Shown in pieces: positions 32,805 through 42,113 of a stretch of DNA of 64,000 bases; positions within the stretch are counted from its first letter, which is position 1, and every line of letters begins with the position of its first letter. The notes beneath the pieces were generated by a model that saw only the letters and a program-made list of their open reading frames with translations, ran no database searches and was not told the DNA's origin. The DNA is from Aurantimonas coralicida_A (lineage in GTDB: Bacteria; Pseudomonadota; Alphaproteobacteria; Rhizobiales; Rhizobiaceae), in the NCBI RefSeq assembly GCF_036016755.1, contig NZ_JAYXIH010000001.1:1-64000 (forward strand). The letters are read 5' to 3'. Position numbers and translations under genes: made by a program.

Positions 32805-33779
32805 ATGGTCACCGTGCTCGATAATCGCCGGCCGGCCGGGGAGACTCCCCGGCCGCGGCATCCCGAAAAAGCCCATCGTCCGGATCAGACGGCCAGTCTG
32901 AAGAAGCCAGACTGGATTCGCGTCAAGGCGCCGGTGTCTAAGGGCTATTACGAAACCCGCGAAATTACCCGTTCCAATAATCTGGTGACGGTTTGCGAGG
33001 AAGCCGGCTGTCCCAATATCGGCGGCTGCTGGGAAAAGAAGCACGCGAGCTTCATGATCATGGGCGGGATTTGCACCCGTGCCTGCGCCTTCTGCAATGT
33101 TGCCACCGGACTGCCTAAGGCGCTTGACCAAAGTGAACCGGAGAGTGTCGGACGTGCCGTGGCTGCGATGGGGCTGGCCCACGTCGTTATCACCTCGGTC
33201 GACCGCGACGATCTGCCCGACGGCGGCGCGGAACACTTCGTCAAGACGATCCGCGCGATCCGCGCCATCGCGCCGGGAACGACGATCGAGATCCTGACGC
33301 CGGATTTCCTGCGCAAACCCGGTGCGCTCGAAACGGTGGTGGCCGCCAAGCCCGACGTCTTCAACCACAATCTGGAAACGGTGCCGTCGAACTATCTGAC
33401 GGTTCGGCCCGGAGCCCGCTACTTCCATTCGATCCGCCTCTTGCAGCGGGTCAAGGAACTCGATCCGACGATGTTCACCAAATCCGGCATCATGGTCGGT
33501 CTCGGCGAGGAGCGGAACGAAGTGCTGCAATTGATGGACGATCTGAGGACGGCCGACGTCGATTTCCTCACCATCGGGCAATATCTGCAGCCGACCAAGA
33601 AGCACCACGCGGTGATGCGCTTTGTGACTCCGGAAGAGTTCACGTCCTTTGAGACCGTGGCGCTGGCGAAAGGCTTCCTCCTGGTCGCGTCTAGCCCGCT
33701 GACCCGCTCGTCGCATCATGCCGGCGAAGATTTCGACCGGCTTAAAGCGGCGCGCCTTGCCCGCGAGGCCGCAGCCTAA
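32805..33779 (+). CDS. lipA: Lipoyl synthase
   Basis: The 324-aa radical SAM enzyme inserts two sulfurs into octanoyl chains on lipoyl domains, here those of PdhB and PdhC. Both iron-sulfur clusters are visible: the auxiliary cluster in VCEEAGCPNIGGCWEKKHAS and the SAM cluster in GGICTRACAFCNVATG. The C-terminal ASSPLTRSSHHAGEDFDRL carries the conserved RSSYHA-like motif, here with His in place of Tyr (RSSHHA). It is followed 12 bases later by the COQ10/RatA gene, an arrangement common in alphaproteobacteria. Confidence 0.97.
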   Translation: MVTVLDNRRPAGETPRPRHPEKAHRPDQTASLKKPDWIRVKAPVSKGYYETREITRSNNLVTVCEEAGCPNIGGCWEKKHASFMIMGGICTRACAFCNVATGLPKALDQSEPESVGRAVAAMGLAHVVITSVDRDDLPDGGAEHFVKTIRAIRAIAPGTTIEILTPDFLRKPGALETVVAAKPDVFNHNLETVPSNYLTVRPGARYFHSIRLLQRVKELDPTMFTKSGIMVGLGEERNEVLQLMDDLRTADVDFLTIGQYLQPTKKHHAVMRFVTPEEFTSFETVALAKGFLLVASSPLTRSSHHAGEDFDRLKAARLAREAAA

Positions 33780-33791
33780 TATTGCGGAACC

Positions 33792-34274
33792 ATGGCAAAG
33801 TTCGAGACGACGCGCCATGTGCGCCATAGCCCAGACGAAATGTTCGCGCTCGTCGCGGATGTCGAAAAATATCCGGAATTCCTGCCGCTCTGCCAGCAGT
33901 TGGTCGTGCGCTCCCGACGGGAGAAAGACGGCAAGACCTTGCTCGTGGCCGACATGACGGTCGCCTACAAGATGGTTCGGGAAACCTTCTCGACGCAGGT
34001 TCTACTCAAGCCCGCCGAACGCCGGATCGATGTCAAATATGTCGACGGGCCGTTCCGCTATCTCGACAATCGTTGGACCTTCGAGGCAGCCAGCGACGGC
34101 GGCTGTGACGTCAATTTCTTCATCGAATACGAGTTCAAGAGTCGGACGCTCGGCCTTTTAATGGGGTCGATGTTCGACTTTGCCTTTCGGCGGTTCGCCA
34201 AGGCATTCGAGGAGCGCGCCGACGCAGTCTACGGTTTCGATACCCGCCCGGCCGATTCTCAGCAGGCCGGTTGA
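33792..34274 (+). CDS. RatA/COQ10-type SRPBCC protein (coenzyme Q-binding)
   Basis: The 160-aa product is a single START-like domain with FETTRHVRHSPDEMFALVAD, VEKYPEFLPLCQQLVVRSRR, VAYKMVRETFSTQVLLKPAE and FFIEYEFKSRTLGLLMGSMF. These are the landmarks of the COQ10/RatA family; the eukaryotic member binds ubiquinone, and E. coli RatA was described as a ribosome-association toxin. The ubiquinone role is more plausible for an alphaproteobacterium. It follows lipA closely and its end overlaps the convergent cinA gene by 16 bases. Confidence 0.85.
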   Translation: MAKFETTRHVRHSPDEMFALVADVEKYPEFLPLCQQLVVRSRREKDGKTLLVADMTVAYKMVRETFSTQVLLKPAERRIDVKYVDGPFRYLDNRWTFEAASDGGCDVNFFIEYEFKSRTLGLLMGSMFDFAFRRFAKAFEERADAVYGFDTRPADSQQAG

Positions 34275-34768
34275 TCTCTCACCGCTTCCAGCAATAGATC
34301 GAGCGCCACCCTGACGCTGGCGCCTCGGATAGCCGAACGGCCAAGGTCACCGAAACGTTTTTCGACGTGTCGTGTCATACCGTTGCCCGCGCATGCGAAA
34401 TGCACCAGGCCGACGGGCTTTGCCGACGAACCGCCACCTGGACCGGCGATGCCGGTGACGGATATGGCGACATCCGCGTTCGAGGCTCGCAAGGTTCCTT
34501 CCGCCATCTGACGCGCGACGGTTTCCGACACAGCGCCGTCGGCCGCGAGACTTTCCGGATCAACACCGATCATCGCGATTTTGGCCTCGTTCGAGTAGGT
34601 TACAAACCCGCGGTCAAGGACAGCCGAAGACCCGGCGATATCCGTCAGGGCTGCCGCGATCATCCCGCCCGTGCAGGACTCGGCGGTGGCAATTTTCAGG
34701 CCGCGCGCGGTGTAGGCCTCGATGACCCTGCGGGCCTTGTCGGCGATCTCGCCCGCTTCTTCCGTCAC
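34259..34768 (-). CDS. CinA-family nicotinamide-nucleotide amidohydrolase
   Basis: The 169-aa product corresponds to the C-terminal deamidase domain of CinA, a stand-alone PncC-type protein that converts NMN to nicotinate mononucleotide. Signature blocks are ATAESCTGGMIAAALTDIAG, SSAVLDRGFVTYSNEAKIAM and SVTGIAGPGGGSSAKPVGLV. Length matches single-domain members. It overlaps ispDF by four bases, so they are translated together, and its 3' end overlaps the convergent COQ10-type gene. Confidence 0.92.
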   Translation of the reverse strand: MTEEAGEIADKARRVIEAYTARGLKIATAESCTGGMIAAALTDIAGSSAVLDRGFVTYSNEAKIAMIGVDPESLAADGAVSETVARQMAEGTLRASNADVAISVTGIAGPGGGSSAKPVGLVHFACAGNGMTRHVEKRFGDLGRSAIRGASVRVALDLLLEAVRDQPAC

Positions 34769-35958
34769 GCGCTTTCCCCGTAAGCGACACTCGCCGTGGC
34801 GATCGCCGCAATGCCCTCTCGTCGCCCGACGAAGCCGATGGTTTCGTTGGTCGTCGCCTTGACCGAGACCCGATCGAGGCCGATCCCTGTCATTTCCGCG
34901 ATCGCCTCACGCATCGTCTCACGATGGGGCGCGATCGTCGGCGCCTCGCAGATCAGCGACACATCGGCATTCATGATCCGCCCCCCCCTCGCGCGCACGA
35001 TCTCCACAGCCTTCGCCACGAAGATATGCGACGGCGCGCCCCGCCATTGCGGATCGCTGGGCGGGAAATGATCGCCGATGTCGCCCGCGCCGCAGGTGGC
35101 GAGCAGGGCGTCGGTGAGCGCGTGCAGCCCGACATCGGCATCGGAATGTCCAGACAGCGCGCGATCATGGGCGATCCGCACGCCGCACAGGGTTACATGG
35201 TCGCCATCGACCAGCTGGTGGACGTCATAGCCATTGCCGGTTCTGACATCGATCATGCCCGGAGCTCTCCTCAATCGTTCGTCGGCCAAGGCGATATCAC
35301 GCGCGGTCGTCAGTTTCACATTGTCGGACGAACCGTCGACGAGCCGCACGGCCAGCCCGGCCCATTCGGCAATCGAGGCCTCGTCGGTGAAATCGGTTCG
35401 GCCGGACCGGGCGGCCCGCTCGTGCGCGTCACGAATCGGACCGAAGTGAAAGCCCTGCGGTGTCTGGGCGGCAAAGAGTTGCCGTCGGTCGACCGTCGCG
35501 GCGATCAGGCCAGCCTCCGCACCACGTTTCAGGGTATCCGCGACGGGCAGCGCCGGGATGGCACCGACGGTATCGGAGAGAGCCGCCAGCGTTCGATCGA
35601 TCAGCGCCGCGTCGACGAAGGGGCGCACGGCGTCATGGATGAGGACGCGATCCGGCGGCGTCTCGGCCAGGGCAGCCAGTCCAAGACGCACCGATTCCTG
35701 GCGCGTCGAACCGCCGCCGACGATTTGCAGGTCGTCGTCGCCATCGGTCCCGAGAGCCTTCCGCAGCAGCTCACGGTCGTCGGGGTGGATGACCAGGACG
35801 AGGCGCTCGATGGCCGGATGCGAACGGAGATTATCAAGTGTCCGAGCCAGAATGGACCGTCCCGCGATGCGGCGATATTGTTTCGGCCCTTCATGGGATT
35901 GGCCGGCCCGTTCGCCGCGCCCCGCGGCAACGACGATCGCCGCGACAGTGGGTTTCAT
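34765..35958 (-). CDS. ispDF: Bifunctional MEP-pathway enzyme IspD/IspF
   Basis: The 397-aa product joins two enzymes of isoprenoid precursor synthesis. The N-terminal IspD part (1-230) shows IVVAAGRGERAGQSHEGPKQ and VLIHDAVRPFVDAALI; the C-terminal IspF part (240-397) shows RTGNGYDVHQLVDGDHVTL, ALSGHSDADVGLHALTDALL with metal-binding Asp and His, and VSVKATTNETIGFVGRREGI. The fusion is characteristic of alphaproteobacteria and epsilonproteobacteria. It is divergent from dusB with about 107 bases between them. Confidence 0.97.
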   Translation of the reverse strand: MKPTVAAIVVAAGRGERAGQSHEGPKQYRRIAGRSILARTLDNLRSHPAIERLVLVIHPDDRELLRKALGTDGDDDLQIVGGGSTRQESVRLGLAALAETPPDRVLIHDAVRPFVDAALIDRTLAALSDTVGAIPALPVADTLKRGAEAGLIAATVDRRQLFAAQTPQGFHFGPIRDAHERAARSGRTDFTDEASIAEWAGLAVRLVDGSSDNVKLTTARDIALADERLRRAPGMIDVRTGNGYDVHQLVDGDHVTLCGVRIAHDRALSGHSDADVGLHALTDALLATCGAGDIGDHFPPSDPQWRGAPSHIFVAKAVEIVRARGGRIMNADVSLICEAPTIAPHRETMREAIAEMTGIGLDRVSVKATTNETIGFVGRREGIAAIATASVAYGESA

Positions 35959-36065
35959 TCTGGCGATCCTTCCCTTGTGTCGCCCCAGTCTGGATCACAG
36001 ATGAGGGCGACTTCGCAAGTGCAATATGCTTGTCTTTTGAGCACGCCTCTATAAAGTGCAACCCA

Positions 36066-37169
36066 ATGATGCGAGAATCGACACAACCTGGAAAGAGCTC
36101 CGAAGCCGGCGCTTGGCGATCAACCCCGCGCGGTGTCGAGCAACCGCTGTCGGTTGGGCCTAACCGCTTGGATAACCGCGTCTTCCTGGCTCCTTTGTCA
36201 GGTATTTCCGACGTGGCATTTCGTCGTCTCGCGCGCCGATTCGGCGCCGGGCTGGTTGTATCCGAAATGGTCGCCAGCGGCGAATTCGTCAAAGGTTGCG
36301 ACGCGAGTGCGATGCGGGCGATGCGAGACGGATCGGGCACCCATGCCGTCCAACTCGCCGGCCGCGATCCGAAATGGATGCGCCAGGCGGCCGAACGGCT
36401 GGCGGATCTCGGCGTCGACATCATCGATATCAACATGGGCTGTCCGGCGAAAAAAGTCGTCGGCGGATTGTCCGGCTCGGCACTGATGCGCGAGCCTGAT
36501 CTCGCCTTGCGGATCGTCGAAGCGACCGTCGCCGGTGCCGGCGATATCCCGGTGACGCTGAAGATGCGGCTTGGTTGGGATCGGGCCTCGATCAACGCTC
36601 CCGAACTTGCTGCGAGGGCCGAGGCGGCGGGCGTCCGGATGATCACGGTGCATGGGCGAACCCGCGCCGATTTCTATGAAGGAAAGGCCGACTGGCCGGC
36701 GATCGCAGCGGTGCGCGACGCGGTCGCCGTACCGGTCGTCGCCAATGGCGATCTCACCGATTTCCATCAACTGCAACCAATGCTGACATCGAGCCGGGCA
36801 GATGCCGTCATGATCGGTCGCGGGGCGCAAGGACGGCCCTGGCTGCCGGGGCTTCTCGTCGGCAGGGTTGGCTTGAAGGACTTGTCCGCCATTCGCCTGT
36901 CCGATCTCGTCGAGGAGCACTACGATATGATGCTGGCCCATTACGGCCTAAATGTCGGCGTCCGCCATGCGCGAAAGCATCTGGGCTGGTACCTTGACCG
37001 TTTCGGCGCAGGCGGCGTCGAGCCGATTTCGGCGGCGGATAGAGCGTCGGTCATGGCAGGCCGTGAACCGGCGGCTATCGTCGCCTGTCTGAGGCGCCTG
37101 TTCGGCGACGCCCGCCTGTCCGATGTGGAGCCGACCTTCCGGCATGACCTCTTTCGCGATGCGGCCTGA
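36066..37169 (+). CDS. dusB: tRNA-dihydrouridine synthase (DusB/NifR3)
   Basis: The 367-aa flavoenzyme reduces uridine in the tRNA D-loop. After an unusual 40-residue Ser/Arg-rich N-terminal lead, the barrel begins with VFLAPLSGISDVAFRRLARR; other blocks are IDINMGCPAKKVVGGLSGSA with the catalytic Cys, ITVHGRTRADFYEGKADW and DAVMIGRGAQGRPWLPG. There are two adjacent in-frame ATGs (36066 and 36069); a later start near residue 35 cannot be excluded. It opens the nifR3-ntrB-ntrC run; three bases separate it from ntrB. In Rhodobacter this gene was called nifR3. Confidence 0.94.
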   Translation: MMRESTQPGKSSEAGAWRSTPRGVEQPLSVGPNRLDNRVFLAPLSGISDVAFRRLARRFGAGLVVSEMVASGEFVKGCDASAMRAMRDGSGTHAVQLAGRDPKWMRQAAERLADLGVDIIDINMGCPAKKVVGGLSGSALMREPDLALRIVEATVAGAGDIPVTLKMRLGWDRASINAPELAARAEAAGVRMITVHGRTRADFYEGKADWPAIAAVRDAVAVPVVANGDLTDFHQLQPMLTSSRADAVMIGRGAQGRPWLPGLLVGRVGLKDLSAIRLSDLVEEHYDMMLAHYGLNVGVRHARKHLGWYLDRFGAGGVEPISAADRASVMAGREPAAIVACLRRLFGDARLSDVEPTFRHDLFRDAA

Positions 37170-37172
37170 CCG

Positions 37173-38315
37173 GTGACGATCCCGTTCGATTCTCCAGCCG
37201 TTGCGTTTGAACACACGCGTATCCTGAATGCCTTGCCGCATCCCGTCGTCGTTCTCGACCGCGAAGGGTATTTTCGGTTCGCCAATTCCGATGCCGAGCA
37301 GTTCTTTTCGGCCGGCATGGCCAGTCTCGCCAAACGGCGCATTCAGGACTTCGTGCCGGGGGACAGCCCGCTCTTCGCGCTGATCGAGCAGGTCCGACAG
37401 CAGCAGGGACGAATCAGCGAGTATCGCGTCGACCTTTCCTCGCCACGTCTCGGCGGCGAACGGCTGGTGGATCTGTACGTCTCGAATTTACCGGACGAGC
37501 CCGACCTCGTCGTGGTGATGATCCAGCTGCGCTCCATTGCGGAGAAGATGGACCGCCAGCTGACCCACCGATCCGCCGCTCGATCCGTCACCGGGCTGGC
37601 GGCCATGCTCGCCCATGAAATCCGCAACCCGCTGTCCGGGATCAAGGGCGCGGCGCAACTCCTGGCCACCTCGGCCAGCGACGAAGATCGAGGTTTGACT
37701 CGGCTGATCCAGGAGGAGAGCGACCGGATCGTCAAGCTGGTCGACCGGATGGAGGTGTTCTCCGACCAGCGGCCGATCGAGCGATCGGCGGTGAACATTC
37801 ACTCGGTCTTGGAGCACGTGAAGATGCTCGGCAAAAGCGGCTTTGCCCGGGATATCAAGATCGCCGAGCTTTACGACCCCTCGCTGCCGGCGGTCCTGGC
37901 CAACCGGGACCAGCTGGTGCAGGTCTTTCTCAACCTCCTGAAGAATGCGGCGGAAGCGGTAAATGGTCGCGAGGACGGCGAAATCCGCCTTTCGTCCGCC
38001 TTCAAGCCTGGCGTCCGGCTGTCGGTTCCCGGCACCAAGGACCGCGTCACCTTACCGTTGGAATTCGCTGTGGAAGACAACGGCGCCGGAGTCCCCGATG
38101 ACCTCCGCCAGCACATCTTCGATCCCTTCGTGACGACCAAGCCGAGCGGTTCCGGCCTTGGACTTGCCCTGGTCGCGAAGATCGTCGGCGATCATGGCGG
38201 GGTCATCGAATGCGAGTCGCAGCCGGGGCACACGATCTTCCGCGTTCTGATGCCGGCCTGGCGCGAAGCGCGAACTCCCGACGAGCAGGATCTGCCTGTC
38301 GGAACGGAAATCTGA
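37173..38315 (+). CDS. ntrB: Nitrogen regulation sensor kinase NtrB
   Basis: The 380-aa cytoplasmic kinase senses nitrogen status through PII and phosphorylates NtrC. It starts with GTG, has a PAS region (about 15-80, NALPHPVVVLDREGYFRFAN), the phospho-acceptor His148 in MLAHEIRNPLSGIKGAAQLL, and an ATPase domain with VFLNLLKNAAEAV (N box), DNGAGVPDDLRQHIFDPFVT and SGSGLGLALVAKIVGDHGG (G boxes). There are no membrane spans, as expected for NtrB rather than NtrY. It follows dusB and precedes ntrC by ten bases in the standard alphaproteobacterial order. Confidence 0.96.
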   Translation: MTIPFDSPAVAFEHTRILNALPHPVVVLDREGYFRFANSDAEQFFSAGMASLAKRRIQDFVPGDSPLFALIEQVRQQQGRISEYRVDLSSPRLGGERLVDLYVSNLPDEPDLVVVMIQLRSIAEKMDRQLTHRSAARSVTGLAAMLAHEIRNPLSGIKGAAQLLATSASDEDRGLTRLIQEESDRIVKLVDRMEVFSDQRPIERSAVNIHSVLEHVKMLGKSGFARDIKIAELYDPSLPAVLANRDQLVQVFLNLLKNAAEAVNGREDGEIRLSSAFKPGVRLSVPGTKDRVTLPLEFAVEDNGAGVPDDLRQHIFDPFVTTKPSGSGLGLALVAKIVGDHGGVIECESQPGHTIFRVLMPAWREARTPDEQDLPVGTEI

Positions 38316-38325
38316 GGACACGGGA

Positions 38326-39771
38326 ATGAGTATGCAGATCCTCGTCGCCGACGATGACTCGGCCATCCGCACGGTGGTCTCGCAGGCGCTGATGCGCGCC
38401 GGGTTCGAGGTGCGCGTCACCTCGAACATCGCGACGCTGTGGCGGTGGATTTCGGCGGGTGAGGGCGATCTGGTCATCACCGACGTTCTCATGCCCGACG
38501 GCAACGCCTTCGACACGCTTCCGCGGATCAAGAACTCACGACCGGACCTGCCGGTGATCGTCATGAGCGCGCAGAACACCTTCATGACGGCCATCAAGGC
38601 GTCGGAGAAGGGCGCCTACGACTACATTCCCAAGCCCTTCGATCTGACCGAACTCGTTGCGATCGTGCGCCGCGCGCTGTCCGAACCGAGGCCCGGGGCC
38701 AAGACGGGCGCGCCGGAAGAACTCCAGGACTCGATGCCGCTGGTGGGCCGTTCGCCGGCGATGCAGGACATCTACCGCGCGCTGGCCCGGATGATGCAGA
38801 CCGATCTCACGGTGACGATCACGGGTGAATCGGGCACCGGCAAGGAGCTCGTCGCCCGTGCGCTTCACGACTATGGACGGCGGCGCAAGGGGCCGTTCGT
38901 CGCTATTAACATGGCGGCTATCCCGCGCGAGTTGATCGAATCCGAGCTTTTTGGTCATGAGAAGGGGGCTTTTACCGGGGCGCAGGCCCGCACCAGCGGC
39001 CGTTTCGAGCAGGCCGAAGGCGGAACGCTGTTTTTGGACGAGATCGGCGACATGCCGATGGAAGCGCAAACCCGACTTCTGCGGGTGCTCCAACAGGGCG
39101 AATATACGATCGTCGGAGGGCGCACGCCGATCGCCACCGACGTGCGTATCGTGGCCGCCACCAACAAGGATCTGCGCCAGTTGATCGGCCGCGGGCTGTT
39201 TCGCGAGGACCTGTTCTATCGCCTCAACGTGGTGCCGCTGCGGCTGCCGCCGATGCGCGAACGCATCGAGGATTTGGCCGATCTCGCGCGGCATTTCTTC
39301 GCCCAGGCCGAAAAGGAGGGGCTGCCGCGAAAGACGCTGAGCCAAGGCGCGCTCGACGTCATGCGCCGCTACCCTTGGCCCGGCAACGTCCGTGAGCTCG
39401 AAAACCTCGTGCGCCGCCTTTCGGCGCTCTATCCGCAAGACGAGATATCGGCCGAATTGGTCGAGCACGAATTGTCCAATGATGCCCCCAGTTCCCCGGG
39501 CATCGACAGCGATAGCGACAGGCCGATCGATCTCAGCGCGGCGGTGGAACGTTATCTCTCCGACTATTTCGCGTCGTTCGGGGATGGTCTGCCCCCGCCA
39601 GGTCTGCATGAGCGGATCTTGCGAGACGTGGAGTATCCGCTGATCGCGGCAGCTCTCGCGGCAACACGCGGAAATCAGGTCCGGGCGGCCGATCTGTTGG
39701 GCGTCAACCGAAATACCCTGCGCAAGAAAATCCGCGATCTCGACATTTCTGTCGTCCGCTTGATCAGATAA
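38326..39771 (+). CDS. ntrC: Nitrogen regulation response regulator NtrC
   Basis: The 481-aa sigma-54 activator has a receiver domain with phospho-acceptor Asp53 (VITDVLMPDGNAF), an AAA+ domain with Walker A GESGTGKELVARALHDYG, the sigma-54-contacting GAFTGA loop (EKGAFTGAQARTSG), Walker B GTLFLDEIGDMPMEAQ and the R-finger region, and a Fis-type helix-turn-helix at the end (NQVRAADLLGVNRNTLRKKI). It is intact and should activate nitrogen-scavenging promoters when phosphorylated by NtrB. It follows ntrB directly; about 80 bases separate it from ntrY, room for a separate promoter. Confidence 0.97.
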   Translation: MSMQILVADDDSAIRTVVSQALMRAGFEVRVTSNIATLWRWISAGEGDLVITDVLMPDGNAFDTLPRIKNSRPDLPVIVMSAQNTFMTAIKASEKGAYDYIPKPFDLTELVAIVRRALSEPRPGAKTGAPEELQDSMPLVGRSPAMQDIYRALARMMQTDLTVTITGESGTGKELVARALHDYGRRRKGPFVAINMAAIPRELIESELFGHEKGAFTGAQARTSGRFEQAEGGTLFLDEIGDMPMEAQTRLLRVLQQGEYTIVGGRTPIATDVRIVAATNKDLRQLIGRGLFREDLFYRLNVVPLRLPPMRERIEDLADLARHFFAQAEKEGLPRKTLSQGALDVMRRYPWPGNVRELENLVRRLSALYPQDEISAELVEHELSNDAPSSPGIDSDSDRPIDLSAAVERYLSDYFASFGDGLPPPGLHERILRDVEYPLIAAALAATRGNQVRAADLLGVNRNTLRKKIRDLDISVVRLIR

Positions 39772-39851
39772 CTGGATATCTGCCGAATTTCGTTGCAGAT
39801 TAGACACAATCCGTTGCTGTGTGGCAACGTGATCATCATTTGCGGCGAATC

Positions 39852-42113
39852 ATGACTTCTAACCCGGTGCAATCAGAAGGCGAGATTCCGTTCCTGTTGG
39901 AACGGCGGCGATTCATGCTTGTTCCGGGCCTTCTGGCCGTTGTTGGGGCACTGGTGACGGGGGCGATCTCCTTCGTCGTCCTCATGGGACTGACGCCGAT
40001 CGCGCCGACGGACACGATCGTGACCATCGCGACCGTCGTCAACGGCGCCTTCGTGTTGATCCTCTGCCTTTTGATCGGGCGGGAAGTCATGCGCATGGTC
40101 CGGGCGCGGCGGCAGGGAAAGGCCGCGTCGCGTCTGCACGTTCGCATCGTCTTGCTGTTTTCCATCGTCGCTGCGCTGCCGGCGCTGCTAGTGGCGATCG
40201 TGGCCGGTATCACGCTCGATCTCGGCCTTGACCGCTGGTTCGAGATTCGCACCCGCACCATTGTCGAATCCTCGATCAGCGTGGCGCGGGCCTATGTCAA
40301 CGAGAACGCCCGCAACCTTCAGGGCTCAACGTTGTCGATGGCCTACGACCTGGATCAGCAACGGCGGTTGTTCGGTCTCGATCAGACCGGTTTCCAGAAT
40401 CTGATGACCGATCAGGCCAAGGGGCGCTCGCTGCTCGGGGCGCAGCTTTTGCGGCCGGACGGCACGCCATTCCTGGCAGCTGACGTCGCGGTCGAACGCC
40501 CGCTGCCGGTCCCCCCGGACGACGCTTTGAAACAGGCGGCGGAAGGTAACCTCGTCTTCATCCCCCCCGGCGTCACCAACCTCGTTGGCGCGATCATCAA
40601 ACTGAGGCAGATCGCGAATGTCTATCTCTACACCGTGCGCGCCGTCGACCCGGAGGTGATCGCCGCGCTGCGGTTGATGGAGGAACGGTCGGCGGAATAT
40701 TCGAGCCTCCAGTCCAATCGCTTCGGCCTCCAGCTCGCCTTCGCGCTTTTGTATCTGGGGATCACGCTGATCGTCCTGTTGTCGGCGATCTGGACCGGCA
40801 TCGGCGTCGCCGACCGGCTCGTCCGACCGATCCGGATGCTGATGGGTGCGGCCGATGAGGTCAGCGACGGCAATCTATCCATATCGGTTCCTGTGCGCGC
40901 GTCCGACGGCGACGTCGGATCCCTGTCGAACACATTCAACAACATGATCCTGCAGCTTCGCAGCCAGCGTTCGGAACTGGTTCACGCCAAGGATGTTATC
41001 GACGAACGCCGCCGCTTCACCGAGGCCGTTCTGTCCGGCGTGACCGTCGGAGTGATCGGTGTCGAACGGGATGGCACGGCGACGATGGTCAATCCGTCGG
41101 CCGAGCGCATTCTCGATGTGGAATCTCGGCTCGTGGTGGGCCGAAATCTTGATGAGACGTTTCCGCTCATCGGCAGGATTTACCGCGCCGCGTCGATATC
41201 TTCGCGGCCGGAGTATCAAGAGGAAGTCAAACTGCGCATCCGCGACCGAGAAAGGACCCTGGCGATCCGGATCACGTCCTCCGAGGCAGGGGAGGAGGCC
41301 CAGTCGAGTGTGGTGACGATCGACGACATCACCGACCTTGTCGAGGCTCAGCGCTCGTCAGCCTGGGCGGACGTCGCGCGTCGTATTGCCCATGAGATCA
41401 AGAACCCGCTCACCCCGATCCAACTGTCCGCGGAACGCATCCGGCGTCGATACGGAAAACGCGTTGAGGACGATCGCGAAGTCTTCGACCGGTGCATCGA
41501 AACGATCGTGCGGCAGGTCTCCGATATCGGCCGCATGGTCGACGAATTCTCCACCTTCGCGCGGATGCCGAAGCCGAAGATGGAAGCCAAGGACCTTCGC
41601 GAAGCGCTGCGCGAGGCGGTCTTCATGCGCGAAATGGGCGACCACGGGATCGCCTTCGAGGCCAATATTCCAGATCAACCCATGCTCGGTTCCTATGACA
41701 TACGGTTGCTGTCACAAGCGTTTGGAAATTTAGTGAAGAACGCGGTCGAGGCGCTCGAGGCAACCGAGGATATCGAGGGTCGCATCGTCATCCGGGCGGA
41801 GCCGGGCCAGGACCGCCACATCGTCGAAATCATCGACAACGGTCGCGGATTTCCGCGCGAGGATCGAGATCGTCTGCTTGAGCCCTACATGACGACACGC
41901 GAGAAGGGTACAGGGCTCGGCCTGGCGATCGTCCGGAAGATTATCGAGGATCACGGCGGAACCATCGCCCTCGACGATGCGCCGGACCAGCCTCAAGGCG
42001 CATTGGTACGTATCACCTTGCCGGCGATGGAAACTGCCGTCGAGCCGAACGAAGAAGAGACGGAAGAAAGGACAGGTGAGATCGATGGCATCGGACATCT
42101 TGATCGTCGATGA
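39852..42113 (+). CDS. ntrY: Membrane sensor kinase NtrY
   Basis: The 753-aa kinase has membrane spans near residues 17-40, 50-72, 95-120 and 295-320, enclosing a periplasmic sensor region (about 120-295), then HAMP (ADRLVRPIRMLMGAADEVSD), PAS (about 385-490), the phospho-acceptor His in DVARRIAHEIKNPLTPIQLS, and an ATPase domain ending with TTREKGTGLGLAIVRKIIED. NtrY pairs with NtrX and has been linked to nitrogen use, nitrate respiration and redox sensing in alphaproteobacteria. ATG 39852 is used, as upstream codons are unlike the family. Its end overlaps ntrX by 29 bases. Confidence 0.95.
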   Translation: MTSNPVQSEGEIPFLLERRRFMLVPGLLAVVGALVTGAISFVVLMGLTPIAPTDTIVTIATVVNGAFVLILCLLIGREVMRMVRARRQGKAASRLHVRIVLLFSIVAALPALLVAIVAGITLDLGLDRWFEIRTRTIVESSISVARAYVNENARNLQGSTLSMAYDLDQQRRLFGLDQTGFQNLMTDQAKGRSLLGAQLLRPDGTPFLAADVAVERPLPVPPDDALKQAAEGNLVFIPPGVTNLVGAIIKLRQIANVYLYTVRAVDPEVIAALRLMEERSAEYSSLQSNRFGLQLAFALLYLGITLIVLLSAIWTGIGVADRLVRPIRMLMGAADEVSDGNLSISVPVRASDGDVGSLSNTFNNMILQLRSQRSELVHAKDVIDERRRFTEAVLSGVTVGVIGVERDGTATMVNPSAERILDVESRLVVGRNLDETFPLIGRIYRAASISSRPEYQEEVKLRIRDRERTLAIRITSSEAGEEAQSSVVTIDDITDLVEAQRSSAWADVARRIAHEIKNPLTPIQLSAERIRRRYGKRVEDDREVFDRCIETIVRQVSDIGRMVDEFSTFARMPKPKMEAKDLREALREAVFMREMGDHGIAFEANIPDQPMLGSYDIRLLSQAFGNLVKNAVEALEATEDIEGRIVIRAEPGQDRHIVEIIDNGRGFPREDRDRLLEPYMTTREKGTGLGLAIVRKIIEDHGGTIALDDAPDQPQGALVRITLPAMETAVEPNEEETEERTGEIDGIGHLDRR

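Noticed and set aside
39772..39851. Sigma-54 promoter ahead of ntrY
   Set aside because: No TGGC-N8-TTGC-type pair with correct spacing could be found in the gap.
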